A stretch of DNA of 40,321 nucleotides. Source: Acidobacteriota bacterium (lineage in GTDB: Bacteria > Acidobacteriota > Blastocatellia > Pyrinomonadales > Pyrinomonadaceae). Positions within the stretch are counted from its first letter, which is position 1. Each line of letters starts with the position of its first letter. The notes below the pieces were generated by a model. It did not search any database and had not been told where the DNA came from. It saw only the letters and a program-made list of their open reading frames with translations. A program made the position numbers and the translations under genes. Shown here one piece after another: positions 17,501 to 24,982 of this stretch. The stretch is taken from assembly GCA_003223025.1 (NCBI GenBank), contig QHXR01000005.1, positions 1 to 40,321 on the forward strand. Direction: 5' to 3'.

Positions 17501-17915
17501 CGACAACGATGGGAAGGCCGACGTCGGGATCTTCCGGCCCGCGGCAAGCGGGGCCGAATGGTGGATTCAACGATCGACCGCGGGACTACTAGCGATGCAG
17601 TTTGGCGGTTCGACTGATAAACCAGTCCAGGGCGATTACACCGGCGACGGAAAAGCGGACATTGCGATCTGGCGTCCATCGACAGGCGAATGGCTCATCG
17701 TTCGAAGCGAAGACTTTTCGTTCTACGGATTCCCATTCGGCACGAACGGCGACGTCGTCGCTCCCGGTGATTACGACGGCGACGGCAAGTTCGACGTAAC
17801 GGTATTCCGTCCGTCGAGTGCGACATGGTTCATCTCGAGAACGACCGCCGGAACACAGATCGTGCAGTTCGGCGCCAACGGCGATCGTCCGCTGCCGAAC
17901 GCGTTTGTTCCGTAG
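14592..17915 (+). CDS. Giant secreted protein 3: 14 delta-60 repeats (second sub-type) plus six-unit FG-GAP/VCBS-like cassette
   Basis: From ATG 14592 the protein has 1107 residues. An in-frame TTG at 14577 is possible, but the ATG gives a cleaner signal peptide (MKLRSSLNLFLLLFLFTG). The repeats are the canonical delta-60 form, IQPDGKIVAAG......FALARYN.DGSLDTSFDGDGKV, and differ from those of proteins 1 and 2, with SFDGDGKV instead of the SFN.G ending. I again count 14, with a half-unit at the N-terminus (GDLDPTFSFDG) and a truncated last unit. From about residue 832 the six-unit Asp-rich cassette follows, almost the same as in the two upstream proteins, ending GDRPLPNAFVP. The same tail on a different repeat sub-type suggests a modular cassette. 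Probably extracellular; function unknown. Confidence 0.9.
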   Translation: MKLRSSLNLFLLLFLFTGISSNVPASPGDLDPTFSFDGISSDGIGSGTYNDGQAGAVQTDGKIVIAGRAQYGSANPTCGVSRYNPDGSIDTTFDFDGRAFVPVNDSFHCWTMAIQPDGKIIVAGDRFGGTPRGFGLARFNPDGSLDNSFDGDGRVVTDVGSTTYRLSAIAIQPDGKIVAAGNVFTGATTDILLIRYNSDGSVDNSFDGDGKVITSVGTGTDEAHAVAIQADGKIVAAGYANSNSDFDFVLVRYNADGSLDSSFDTDGKVITHIGDASGAEAVTIQPDGKIVAAGEGGGGPNSEFAVARYNLNGSLDTSFDMDGIVTTPMGTGYDFADDVKIQADGKILLTGDREQADDYDFALARYNTDGSLDTSFDGDGKVTTNFGDDDVAVTVSLQSNGKLVAVGYTGNDANSIVTYNAAIARYNADGSIDTSLDSDGKLVSDIGFQNSTARAMAIQSDGKTVVAGYTFNGVDNDFSVIRYTTDGFLDPTFDGDGRVIVPIYEGNDVANAIAIQPNGKIVVAGSAHNGVNNDFAFIRLNTDGSLDGSFGLGGKVAVGITFSTNSNEIANAVAVQPDGKIIAAGSAFTTVEKFGFVRLLPSGELDTSFDGDGKLISLIGSASESNVATALALQPDGKIVAAGGFSSRLTVARYNSDGSPDLSFSGVGYVFVSSVGAAETVVIQSDGKIVTGGAGSIGGFGLNFALVRLNANGTPDGSFGSQGTTVTQFTGVNSKINSIALRPDGRILAAGLTDRLVPNDDDFALAQYNTNGTLDTSFGNAGKRVIDIFDGSTDYIRGVALDASGRATVAGTSNGLFTVARILGDLSGLKSPFDFDGDGKTDIGIFRPSGGEWWINRSGNGQTFALQFGASTDVIAPADFTGDGKSDIAFFRPSSGEWYVLRSEDFSFFALPFGTNGDVPVPADYDADGKADFAVFRPSSSTWFVSQSSGAPTRIFQFGITGDSPVVSDYDNDGKADVGIFRPAASGAEWWIQRSTAGLLAMQFGGSTDKPVQGDYTGDGKADIAIWRPSTGEWLIVRSEDFSFYGFPFGTNGDVVAPGDYDGDGKFDVTVFRPSSATWFISRTTAGTQIVQFGANGDRPLPNAFVP

Positions 17916-17935
17916 GCAACGTATCACACAGGTCA

Positions 17936-18015
17936 GAACCGCGAGCGGTAGCGACCGGGCCGCCCTTTGTTGTCCCGACCTCGACGGGTTACCCAGTCGC
18001 TACCGCTCCCGGTTC
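17936..18015. repeat. Inverted repeat after giant gene 3
   Basis: Two 20-bp arms (17936-17955 and 17996-18015; core GAGCGGTAGCGAC and its complement) differ at a single position and enclose 40 bases. The element starts 20 bases after the stop of the third giant gene. There is no U-tract, so it looks like a dispersed palindromic element more than an intrinsic terminator, though it could end transcription with Rho. Confidence 0.65.
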
Positions 18016-18061
18016 CGCCTGCTGTCCGCGATAACGTCACTCGAACGCCACAAAAAATTCC

Positions 18062-18089
18062 TTGCAGTTTACCCGAACTCGATTAAACT
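18062..18089 (+). promoter_or_regulatory. Possible promoter of the small membrane protein/CapA unit
   Basis: TTGCAG (18062-18067) and TAAACT (18084-18089) are 16 bases apart, about 75 bases before the ATG at 18163. It is a moderate match, and no operator is evident. Confidence 0.45.
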
Positions 18090-18162
18090 TACCGTTTTAG
18101 CCTTGGCAGTAGATCATGTGGGATTAAGATCCCGGAATTCTCTTGCGATTGGACCTACTACT

Positions 18163-18471
18163 ATGACAAAAGAATCTCTCATCTGGTTAGTAATTCGCGT
18201 CGTGGGTTTTGTTTCAGCATTTTTCGCGATTGCATCTGCGATCACGTTCATCAGCGGACTCATCACTGTCGCTCAGGCCACGGGGACAGTCGCTAATGCC
18301 ACGTTCGGCTCCTTCTTTGGACAATTTCTTTTCGTCGTTTTTTACGGAGTCGCCGCAAGTTATCTATTACGCGACGGTCGATTTGTATTCGATGTCTTGA
18401 ACCAAGAGGAAACGCCGGATAAGGCCAGGCGCGATCTTGAAGACACTTCACTTCATCTCGACGAAAGTTGA
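18163..18471 (+). CDS. Small two-helix inner-membrane protein
   Basis: This is a 102-residue protein starting at ATG 18163; the frame is open further upstream, but that part overlaps the giant gene and a repeat. Two membrane segments are clear: about residues 7-32 (IWLVIRVVGFVSAFFAIASAI) and about 50-68 (FGQFLFVVFYGVAASYLL). A charged C-terminal tail (DKARRDLEDTSLHLDES) probably lies in the cytosol. I do not recognise a family. It ends 28 bases before the CapA-like gene and may share its transcript. No functional inference is safe. Confidence 0.65.
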   Translation: MTKESLIWLVIRVVGFVSAFFAIASAITFISGLITVAQATGTVANATFGSFFGQFLFVVFYGVAASYLLRDGRFVFDVLNQEETPDKARRDLEDTSLHLDES

Positions 18472-18499
18472 GGATGAAATTTATTGAGCCCCAAGCGAT

Positions 18500-19621
18500 A
18501 TGCCCAAACTTATTTCGCTACTTGTCCTGATCTTGTTTCTTGCGAGTTCGTGTCAAACAAAAGATTTGACCACGCCAGTCGCGGAAGCAGAGACGCATGT
18601 TCAGCCGGCGGCAACTCCTACACCGCCTACCGGACCGATCACGATCGCGGCGGTCGGAGACGTGATGCTTGGATCTCCGTTCCCGAATGATTCGCGGATG
18701 CCGCCGAACGACGGTGCCGATATTTTGAAAGCCGTGACTCCGATCCTCTCGGCTGCAGACATCGCATTCGGAAATATGGAAGGGCCGATAATCGACGGCG
18801 GCGTTTCGGAAAAATGCGGGACGCCAAAACCCGGCGAGCCGGTACGATGCTTTGCGTTTCGGATGCCCACACGGTTCGCTAAGAACTTAAAAGATGCCGG
18901 ATTCGATGTCATGAGTGTCGCGAATAATCACGCGTCTGATTTCGGCGACGCCGGTCGTGCGAGCACGCGCAAAACGCTGGAAGCATTGGGTATCAAACAC
19001 GCCGGCAGCGATCGCGTGCAATTCTCGACGACGTTTCTCGACGTCAAGGGACTCAAAGTCGCGTTCGTCGGATTCGCCCACAACAACATCGTTCCTAACG
19101 TCAACGATCTCGATACCGCACGGCGTCTCGTCCAGGAGGCCGACAAGAAGGCCGACATCGTCGTCGTTTCTTTCCACGGCGGAGCGGAAGGAACCGGTGC
19201 CCAGAACGTCCCGAAACAAACGGAGCTTTTTCTCGGCGAAAAGCGCGGCAATCTTCCTTTGTTCGCTCACACCGTTATTGACGCCGGTGCCGATCTCGTT
19301 CTCGGTCACGGCCCGCATGTCCTTCGGGCAATGGAGATCTACAAGGATCGATTGATCGACTACTCGCTCGGAAATTTCGCGACGTATGGATGGTTCAGTC
19401 TGAAAGCCGAGACGGCGCTAACCGTGATCCTCGAGGTGAAGCTTGATCCAAGCGGAAAGTTCATCGGCGGAAAACTGAACTCGGCACGACAGGAAGGTCT
19501 CGGAATTCCGGTTCTTGATCCGTCGGGTGCCGCGGTGAAAAAAGTTCGATCCTTGTCTCAGATCGATTTCGGCGCGACCGCGCCGAAGATCGACGACGAC
19601 GGGACGATCTCGCCGAAATAA
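18500..19621 (+). CDS. CapA-family lipoprotein (PGA_cap, metallophosphatase-like fold)
   Basis: The protein (373 aa) has a lipoprotein-like signal (LISLLVLILFLASSC, Cys near residue 18) and a Pro/Thr linker, then a CapA domain from about residue 46. Recognisable motifs are AAVGDVMLGS, FGNMEGPI, VMSVANNHASDFGDAG, VVVSFHGGAEG, and DLVLGHGPHVLRAMEIYKDRLIDYSLGNF. CapA-type proteins share the calcineurin-like metallophosphatase fold. The founding member takes part in poly-gamma-glutamate capsule synthesis and export. No capBC ligase genes are nearby, so a role in poly-gamma-glutamate is not established here, and a general cell-envelope phosphatase-like function is equally likely. The segment between the linker and the domain contains an extra Cys pair (EKCGTPKPGEPVRC). 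Confidence 0.85.
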   Translation: MPKLISLLVLILFLASSCQTKDLTTPVAEAETHVQPAATPTPPTGPITIAAVGDVMLGSPFPNDSRMPPNDGADILKAVTPILSAADIAFGNMEGPIIDGGVSEKCGTPKPGEPVRCFAFRMPTRFAKNLKDAGFDVMSVANNHASDFGDAGRASTRKTLEALGIKHAGSDRVQFSTTFLDVKGLKVAFVGFAHNNIVPNVNDLDTARRLVQEADKKADIVVVSFHGGAEGTGAQNVPKQTELFLGEKRGNLPLFAHTVIDAGADLVLGHGPHVLRAMEIYKDRLIDYSLGNFATYGWFSLKAETALTVILEVKLDPSGKFIGGKLNSARQEGLGIPVLDPSGAAVKKVRSLSQIDFGATAPKIDDDGTISPK

Positions 19622-19711
19622 ACTACAACCCAAACTGTCACCGGCTTGAAACTTCTCGAATGCGTTGAGAGTATTATTGCGCGCCGAAATTATTACGAAA
19701 GGAGAATTACA

Positions 19712-20083
19712 ATGGCAAGGAATAGCGTTGGATGGTTTGAGATCTATGTCGACGATATGGCTCGTGCGAGGAAATTCTACGAGACGGTGCTCAGTGTGCC
19801 ACTTTCAAAACTGGAAGGACCGGATGTCGAGATGTATGCGTTTCCCGGCGAGATGGAAGCTGCGGGTGCGCCAGGATCGCTGGTTCACATGCCGGGATTT
19901 CCCGTCGGCCAAAACAGCGTGATCGTTTATTTCAGTTGCGAAGATTGTGCGAATGAAGAATCCCGCGTCGTCTCGTCCGGCGGAAAGATCCAAAAAGAAA
20001 AGTTCTCGATCGGTCCGTACGGGTTCATCTCACTCGTCTACGACACCGAAGGAAATATGTTCGGCCTGCACTCAATAAAATAA
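19712..20083 (+). CDS. VOC-superfamily (glyoxalase/bleomycin-resistance-like) protein
   Basis: This is a 123-residue protein with a single vicinal-oxygen-chelate fold: VGWFEIYVDDMARARKFYETVL at the N-terminus, then the central FPGEMEAAGAPGSLVHMPGF, and GFISLVYDTEGNMFGLHSIK at the end. The start ATG 19712 is fixed by a strong AAAGGAG sequence at 19698-19704. An upstream in-frame start at 19646 is not needed. Members bind divalent metal and act on diverse small substrates, so substrate and reaction are unknown. The bases after its stop are wholly made up of period-7 repeats forming a hairpin shared with the convergent gene. Confidence 0.88.
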   Translation: MARNSVGWFEIYVDDMARARKFYETVLSVPLSKLEGPDVEMYAFPGEMEAAGAPGSLVHMPGFPVGQNSVIVYFSCEDCANEESRVVSSGGKIQKEKFSIGPYGFISLVYDTEGNMFGLHSIK

Positions 20084-20159
20084 GTTTCTGGTTTCGAGTT
20101 TCTAGTTTCTAGTTTGCTGGTTAACGCGAAACCAGAAACTAGAAACTAGAAACTATTTC
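20083..20159. repeat. Period-7 inverted array A
   Basis: Eleven consecutive 7-base units in one register: AGTTTCT, GGTTTCG, AGTTTCT, AGTTTCT, AGTTTGC, then a centre, then CGCGAAA, CCAGAAA, CTAGAAA, CTAGAAA, CTATTTC. The second half is the reverse complement of the first, so the whole gap between two convergent stop codons folds into one hairpin. It may act as a bidirectional terminator. Confidence 0.75.
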
Positions 20160-20974
20160 TTACCCTTCCCGATCCTCTCCGCCAACTTTCCCGCATGATT
20201 GCGTGCGATCAGTGGAAGACGCTCATCGTCGATCATACTTTTTAACAACGGCACCAACTGAGCTGGATCCGAGATCTCGTTACGTCTCATTTGCGAATCG
20301 AGTGCGTCGAGAAGCTTAGGAGCTTCGAGCGGCTGATTCTCACGTGCGACAGAGATGTCGAACACCCAGATAAACTGATTGCCCAACTTCCGATACTCAT
20401 CCGCGAGCGCTTTTGCATCGGCGTTCGTCGTGTAATTAAACATCGCCATCCGCTGCTTGTCGCCCCGCTTCAACCGGAACGTCATCACACCGAGATGAGC
20501 GTAGTCCTTTTCGTACTGATAATTTTCTGTTGAATCGAGAAAGTTAAGAGCTGCGTAAGCCGCGTTTATTCGGTCCATCGTTTCACGCGAAACGTTGATC
20601 GGATCCGTCACGGCGTCGCCGAACATTCTTTTTATAAACATGATCGTCCCAACACCCGCTTCGTCGTGTTGGATGACGATCTTTTTTATATCAAAGTCCG
20701 GTTGCGCAAACTCGTAGAAGTATGTCGGCTCGGTCGCGATCGTTGCAGGCGGTGCAGAATTCTTCGTCGTACTACTTCCGGTTCCGGGCCGCTCGTTTTT
20801 CTTTGGTGAACGCGCGTCAGTCACGGGTTCAGGAGACGGGCTCGGCGTCGGCACAGTCGCGACGACCGGCGTTTTCTCTGGCGGCTTCGTCCGCTTCTTT
20901 GTCTGCGCGAGCACCGCCGAACCTAAAAAAATCGCGGCGACCGCCAGAACCAGGATCGATCTAAGTAATTGCAT
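20153..20974 (-). CDS. Secreted protein of unknown function
   Basis: This is a 273-residue protein with an N-terminal signal peptide (LLRSILVLAVAAIFLGSAVLA) and a low-complexity Lys/Pro/Thr/Ser linker (about residues 25-80). A folded part follows with YFYEFAQPDFDIKKIVIQHDE, GTIMFIKRMF, then a helical C-terminal third (EAPKLLDALDSQMRRNEI...LLKSMIDDERLPLIARNHAGKLAERI). I do not recognise the family. The middle looks like an alpha/beta domain that compares or integrates a numeric quantity, but no catalytic motif is visible. A -10 box GATAAT lies only about 10 bases before the ATG, so the transcript may be nearly leaderless. It lies downstream of smc on the same strand but probably has its own promoter. 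Confidence 0.8.
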   Translation of the reverse strand: MQLLRSILVLAVAAIFLGSAVLAQTKKRTKPPEKTPVVATVPTPSPSPEPVTDARSPKKNERPGTGSSTTKNSAPPATIATEPTYFYEFAQPDFDIKKIVIQHDEAGVGTIMFIKRMFGDAVTDPINVSRETMDRINAAYAALNFLDSTENYQYEKDYAHLGVMTFRLKRGDKQRMAMFNYTTNADAKALADEYRKLGNQFIWVFDISVARENQPLEAPKLLDALDSQMRRNEISDPAQLVPLLKSMIDDERLPLIARNHAGKLAERIGKGKK

Positions 20975-20984
20975 TTGCGAATGG

Positions 20985-21014
20985 ATTATCCAACCTCTCG
21001 GTTCGATGACGCAA
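20985..21014 (-). promoter_or_regulatory. Possible near-leaderless promoter of the 20974 gene
   Basis: On the minus strand TTGCGT (plus 21009-21014) and GATAAT (plus 20985-20990) are 18 bases apart. A start seven bases after the -10 falls near 20978, only a few bases before the ATG at 20974. No Shine-Dalgarno sequence is present, consistent with leaderless translation. Confidence 0.45.
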
Positions 21015-21064
21015 CTTCAACAGAAGTTTGCACCATACACTGGAATTTCAATCTGACCAAAAAA

Positions 21065-21155
21065 AATCTCGAATCTGTTAGAAGATTTCTGAACAGATTC
21101 GAGATTCTAGGTTTCCCTTTTCAAATTTCAGATTTGAAATTTGAGACCGAAGATT
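21065..21155. repeat. Period-7 array B with 15-bp hairpin
   Basis: A perfect 15-bp inverted repeat (21065-21079 with 21092-21106, core AATCTCGAATCTGTT) continues into units that keep a 7-base register (ACAGATT, CGAGATT, CTAGGTT, TCAAATT, TCAGATT, TGAAATT) up to about 21155. It lies just downstream of the smc stop and may serve as its transcription end. Confidence 0.65.
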
Positions 21156-21169
21156 GAGGTGAACAAATT

Positions 21170-24100
21170 TTATTCGAATTTCACCGAGACGATACGCGAG
21201 ACTCCGGCTTCCTGCATAGTCACACCGTAAAGAGCTCGAGCCGCTTCCATCGTCCGCTTGTTGTGCGTGATGACGATAAACTGCGTCTTCTCGGACATAG
21301 ACGCGATCTTCGTCACAAAGCGTCCGACGTTCGCATCATCGAGCGGAGCGTCGACCTCATCGAGAAGACAGAACGGTGATGGGCGATATTTGAAGATCGC
21401 GAGGACGAGGGCGATCGCGGTCATCGCTTTCTCGCCGCCGGAGAGAAGAAGGATGTTCTGAAGACGTTTGCCCGGCGGTTGCGCGACGACCTCGATTCCC
21501 GCTTCGAGTACATCGTCGGACTCGAGCAATGTCATCTCGCCTTTACCGCCGCCGAACAGCTCTTGGAAAAATTCGATGAAGTTCGCGTTGATCGCCGTGA
21601 AGGCATCGCGGAATTTAGCACGCGATCTTTCTTTGATCTCACGCAACGCTTCTTCCGCCGACGCGATGCTGTCGATGATGTCCTGACGCTGCGATGTCAG
21701 GAATAGCAGTCGTTCTTCCGCTTCGGAAAGTTCTTCGACCGCGAGCATGTTTATCGCACCGAATCCCTCGAGCCGGCTGCGAAGATCGTCTGCGCGATCA
21801 CGGCATACGTCGAGATCAAAACCTTCTTCAAAGGTTTCGCTTTCGATCAGCGAAGACAGAGACGTGTTCAGATCCTGAGCACACTTCTCATTTACGTTCT
21901 TGAGCTGCGTGACCGCTTCGGCCTGTCTCACCTCGATCGCCGCACGTTCGTTCAATGCATCAGCCGAACGGTGATTGAGATCCGCGAGCTCGACGCTCGC
22001 CGCATCGGCGGACTCGCGTGTCGCGGTAACTTCTGCAATCGCCGCTGCGAGCTCTTCAAGCTCTGCCGCCTTCTCACCTTCGGTACCCGCGATGCGGTCC
22101 GCGATCGCCGCCGTCGACTCTCGTAAACCTGCGATCTTGATATCGATCTCGTTGATCTCGACGGTGTGCATAGCGGAACGGGCCTCGAGTTCTCTCTGCT
22201 CGTTCTCGACACGCTTCAATGTCGAATGAACCGATCGTCGTCGCTCGCCCGAAGTTGCGGCGAGTGTGCGTTTCTCATTTACGATCGCGTTTTCGGCATC
22301 CGTCTTCGCACGTGCGTCCGCGAGAAGTGTGTTGACACGATCGACGTGAGCTCGCGTGTCGTCACGGAACGCCTCGGCACGTCGTCGATTCTCCGCCGCC
22401 TCGACGATCTTCAACTGATTTTGCTCGATCTCTTCGTGAGTCTGTTTCTGCTCTTCGGCAACGACCTTCTTGTGTCGCTCCGCACGCTCGATCTCCTGAC
22501 GCGTCGTCGATCTTTGGATGTCAAGACCATGGAGGCCGCGCTCGACCTTAATGATGAGCGACTGAAGATCGACGGTCTTTTCTTCGATCGAAGCAAGTGC
22601 TCGGCTATCGTCTTCGCTGATCATCCTTGCGATCGCGATCTCTTCGTCGAGTGCGACAAGCGTCTGTCCCAAACCGGACAGCTCACGTTTGAACGCGAGA
22701 AGCGATGCGTTCGGACGATCGTCGGTCGACTCGCGACCGCTGATGAAAAGTCCATCGTTACTGATGACGGTTCCCCCGAACGTTACGAGATCGCCGCCGT
22801 TTAGCTCGGCATCTTCGATACGCTCGATCAATCGCGTATTCAACTCTCGCGGAAACGCTTTTTGAACGCTTGCGAGCAAATCACCTGACAGTCCAAGTGC
22901 GTCGCGAACAAGTCCGCTTGCGCCGATCGATTTTGTATTACGGCCTTCAAGCGACGGAACCGCGAGTATCGCGATGCGGCCGATCGCATTTTTTTCGAGC
23001 CATGCGGAAACGACCTTCGCGTCGTCGACACTTTCTACGAGAACCGTTTGGAGCCGCTGACCGAAGAGACTCTCGACGGCGATCTCGGCACGCTCATCTA
23101 CCGAAAGAAAATCCGCAAGCACGCCGGAGAGACGGACGCCGATGTTACTCTGTTCGGCAAAAAGTTTCTGGATCTGCGGAGCATATACCGCGCGATTTTC
23201 ATCGAGCTCGTGCAGCGTATCGCGACGATTCTTCGTCTTCAACTGCTCCGACTCGAGGACGCGCAACGATTCTTCCGACGAGCGAAGCTTTTCGCGCGCC
23301 GTCGCGGTTTGCGAAAGCAGTTCGACCTTTTCCGTCTGAAGCGTTTCGAGTTTTTCGCTTTCTTCTTTCTGATTTTTCTCGAGCTCGTCGAGCTCTTTCA
23401 CGAATGTGTCGAATGCCTCAGCGGCGCGGAGCGATTCGCGCTCGAGCCCTTGAAGCCGTTCGGTCAGACGCTGCTCGTTCGCTTCGAGTTGACGGGCGAT
23501 CTCGTCAAAACGCTCGAGCGCCGCGGTGTGCGTCATCAACTCCGTTCGATGGGTTTCTAGCTCTTCTTCAACCTTTCGCGCGTCATCAAGTTTCAACGCA
23601 TACTGTCGCTCGGCTTCCTGCAGGATCAGACGGGACGCGTCGGCTTCGGCCGCCTCAGCCTGATCTTCTTTATGAAGTCGTTCGAGCTCAGACTCGATCA
23701 ATTTAAGCCGCTCTTCGATTGCGGTGATCTCACCTCGAACGGATTCGGATCGATTATTCAAACTGACGATCTGCTCGGCCTGATAGCGATGCTCACGCTC
23801 AGCTCGATCGCGTTCAAGCGCGTTGTCGGCGTGACGCCGCCGGATCTCGGCCAACGTCTCTTCGACAAACCTCGCACGCTGCGTCGCATCTCGAAACGCT
23901 TCTTCCTGTGCGACTACTTTTTCGGCGAACTGATGCTCGAGCTCAACCGCATCCGCAAGGCCTTTTTCAAATCCCTCGATCGCCGCCGAGAGATGCTGAC
24001 CTTCGGCCGCGAACAGTTGGCGCAGCAGGACCCGAAATTCCTCTTGAAGAACGATGTAACGGCGTGTTTTGGAAGCCTGGCGACGAAGCGAGTTTGCTTG

Positions 24101-24979
24101 TTTCTCGATCTCGGAAACTATATCGGAGATGCGGCCGAGATTGGTGCGTGCAGAATCGAGTCGGGTTTCCGCGGCACGTTGACGGGTTCGGAATTTAGAA
24201 ATCCCCGCCGCCTCTTCGATCAGGTTACGTCTGTCGGCCGGCTTTGCGGAAAGGATCTGTCCGATGCGGCCCTGTTCGATGATCGCGTAGTGTGCTCCCG
24301 ACAATCCGGTTCCGGCAAACAGATCCTGAATGTCGCGGAGTCGGCAGGTTTTGCCATTGAGCAGATACTCGCTTTCGCCCGAAAGATAGAGTCGACGCGT
24401 AACCGCAACCGCCTCACCCGGAGCGAAGTCGAGAGCGAACGAACGCGGACGCCAATGACGCTTTGTTTTGATGGTCCGTTCGACGACTTGCACGGAGCCG
24501 ACCTGAGCTGCCTGAACTTTTTCGACTTCGAACTCGCCCGGTTCGACGTCAGTCGATTCCCCGACCTCACTTTCGGCGACCGCTTCGACTGTCTCGGACT
24601 CTTCGATCGTTTCAGCCTCGAGCGCGTCGACATCGACCGCCGACTCATCGAGTGCGCTCAAAGTCTCGTCGATGTCCTCGAGCTCATTCTCCTCGGTGTC
24701 GAACGCATCCGTGTCGCGAACGAGGTGCAGCACGACCTCGGCCATGCCGCCCGGCTTACGATTGCGCGAGCCTTGAAAGACAACGTCCTTCATCTCTCCG
24801 CCGCGAAGCGATTTTGCACGCTGTTCGCCGAGCACCCATGAGATGGCGTCGGAGACGTTGGACTTGCCGCATCCGTTCGGACCGACGACGGCAGTGATGC
24901 CATTACCGGTGAAAACGATCTCCGTGTAATCGGCAAACGACTTAAAGCCAGTAATTTCTAAACGTTGGAGCTTAAACAT
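21170..24979 (-). CDS. smc: Chromosome partition protein Smc
   Basis: This SMC ATPase (1269 aa) works with ScpA/ScpB to compact and segregate the chromosome. The N-terminal head has GFKSFADYTEI and Walker A GPNGCGKSN (residues 33-41). Long coiled coils (about 280-520 and 700-1040) flank a hinge around 540-680 (IGVRLSGVLADFLSV...). The C-terminal head has the ABC signature LLSGGEKAMTAIAL and Walker B FCLLDEVDAPLDDANV. It is longer than the usual 1150-1200 residues, mainly because of an insertion of about 90 residues (89-185) in the N-terminal head before VAVTRRLYLSGESEYLL. Within it, residues 92-153 hold 26 Asp/Glu and no Lys/Arg. The ATG at 24979 has no Shine-Dalgarno sequence, and an inverted repeat spans the leader. 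Confidence 0.95.
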   Translation of the reverse strand: MFKLQRLEITGFKSFADYTEIVFTGNGITAVVGPNGCGKSNVSDAISWVLGEQRAKSLRGGEMKDVVFQGSRNRKPGGMAEVVLHLVRDTDAFDTEENELEDIDETLSALDESAVDVDALEAETIEESETVEAVAESEVGESTDVEPGEFEVEKVQAAQVGSVQVVERTIKTKRHWRPRSFALDFAPGEAVAVTRRLYLSGESEYLLNGKTCRLRDIQDLFAGTGLSGAHYAIIEQGRIGQILSAKPADRRNLIEEAAGISKFRTRQRAAETRLDSARTNLGRISDIVSEIEKQANSLRRQASKTRRYIVLQEEFRVLLRQLFAAEGQHLSAAIEGFEKGLADAVELEHQFAEKVVAQEEAFRDATQRARFVEETLAEIRRRHADNALERDRAEREHRYQAEQIVSLNNRSESVRGEITAIEERLKLIESELERLHKEDQAEAAEADASRLILQEAERQYALKLDDARKVEEELETHRTELMTHTAALERFDEIARQLEANEQRLTERLQGLERESLRAAEAFDTFVKELDELEKNQKEESEKLETLQTEKVELLSQTATAREKLRSSEESLRVLESEQLKTKNRRDTLHELDENRAVYAPQIQKLFAEQSNIGVRLSGVLADFLSVDERAEIAVESLFGQRLQTVLVESVDDAKVVSAWLEKNAIGRIAILAVPSLEGRNTKSIGASGLVRDALGLSGDLLASVQKAFPRELNTRLIERIEDAELNGGDLVTFGGTVISNDGLFISGRESTDDRPNASLLAFKRELSGLGQTLVALDEEIAIARMISEDDSRALASIEEKTVDLQSLIIKVERGLHGLDIQRSTTRQEIERAERHKKVVAEEQKQTHEEIEQNQLKIVEAAENRRRAEAFRDDTRAHVDRVNTLLADARAKTDAENAIVNEKRTLAATSGERRRSVHSTLKRVENEQRELEARSAMHTVEINEIDIKIAGLRESTAAIADRIAGTEGEKAAELEELAAAIAEVTATRESADAASVELADLNHRSADALNERAAIEVRQAEAVTQLKNVNEKCAQDLNTSLSSLIESETFEEGFDLDVCRDRADDLRSRLEGFGAINMLAVEELSEAEERLLFLTSQRQDIIDSIASAEEALREIKERSRAKFRDAFTAINANFIEFFQELFGGGKGEMTLLESDDVLEAGIEVVAQPPGKRLQNILLLSGGEKAMTAIALVLAIFKYRPSPFCLLDEVDAPLDDANVGRFVTKIASMSEKTQFIVITHNKRTMEAARALYGVTMQEAGVSRIVSVKFE

Positions 24980-24982
24980 TCT

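Noticed and set aside
8073-17915. Assembly collapse or duplication artefact in the three giant genes
   Set aside because: The copies differ at many synonymous sites and in the repeat sub-type, each has its own signal peptide and 3' end, so they are real paralogues.
18500-19621. Poly-gamma-glutamate capsule operon
   Set aside because: Only a CapA-family domain is present; no CapB/CapC/CapE or ligase genes are in the vicinity.
23672-24841. A 389-codon open frame on the plus strand opposite smc
   Set aside because: It lies wholly antisense to the N-terminal half of a clear Smc, has no family signature or ribosome site, and such long antisense frames are expected from the codon bias here.
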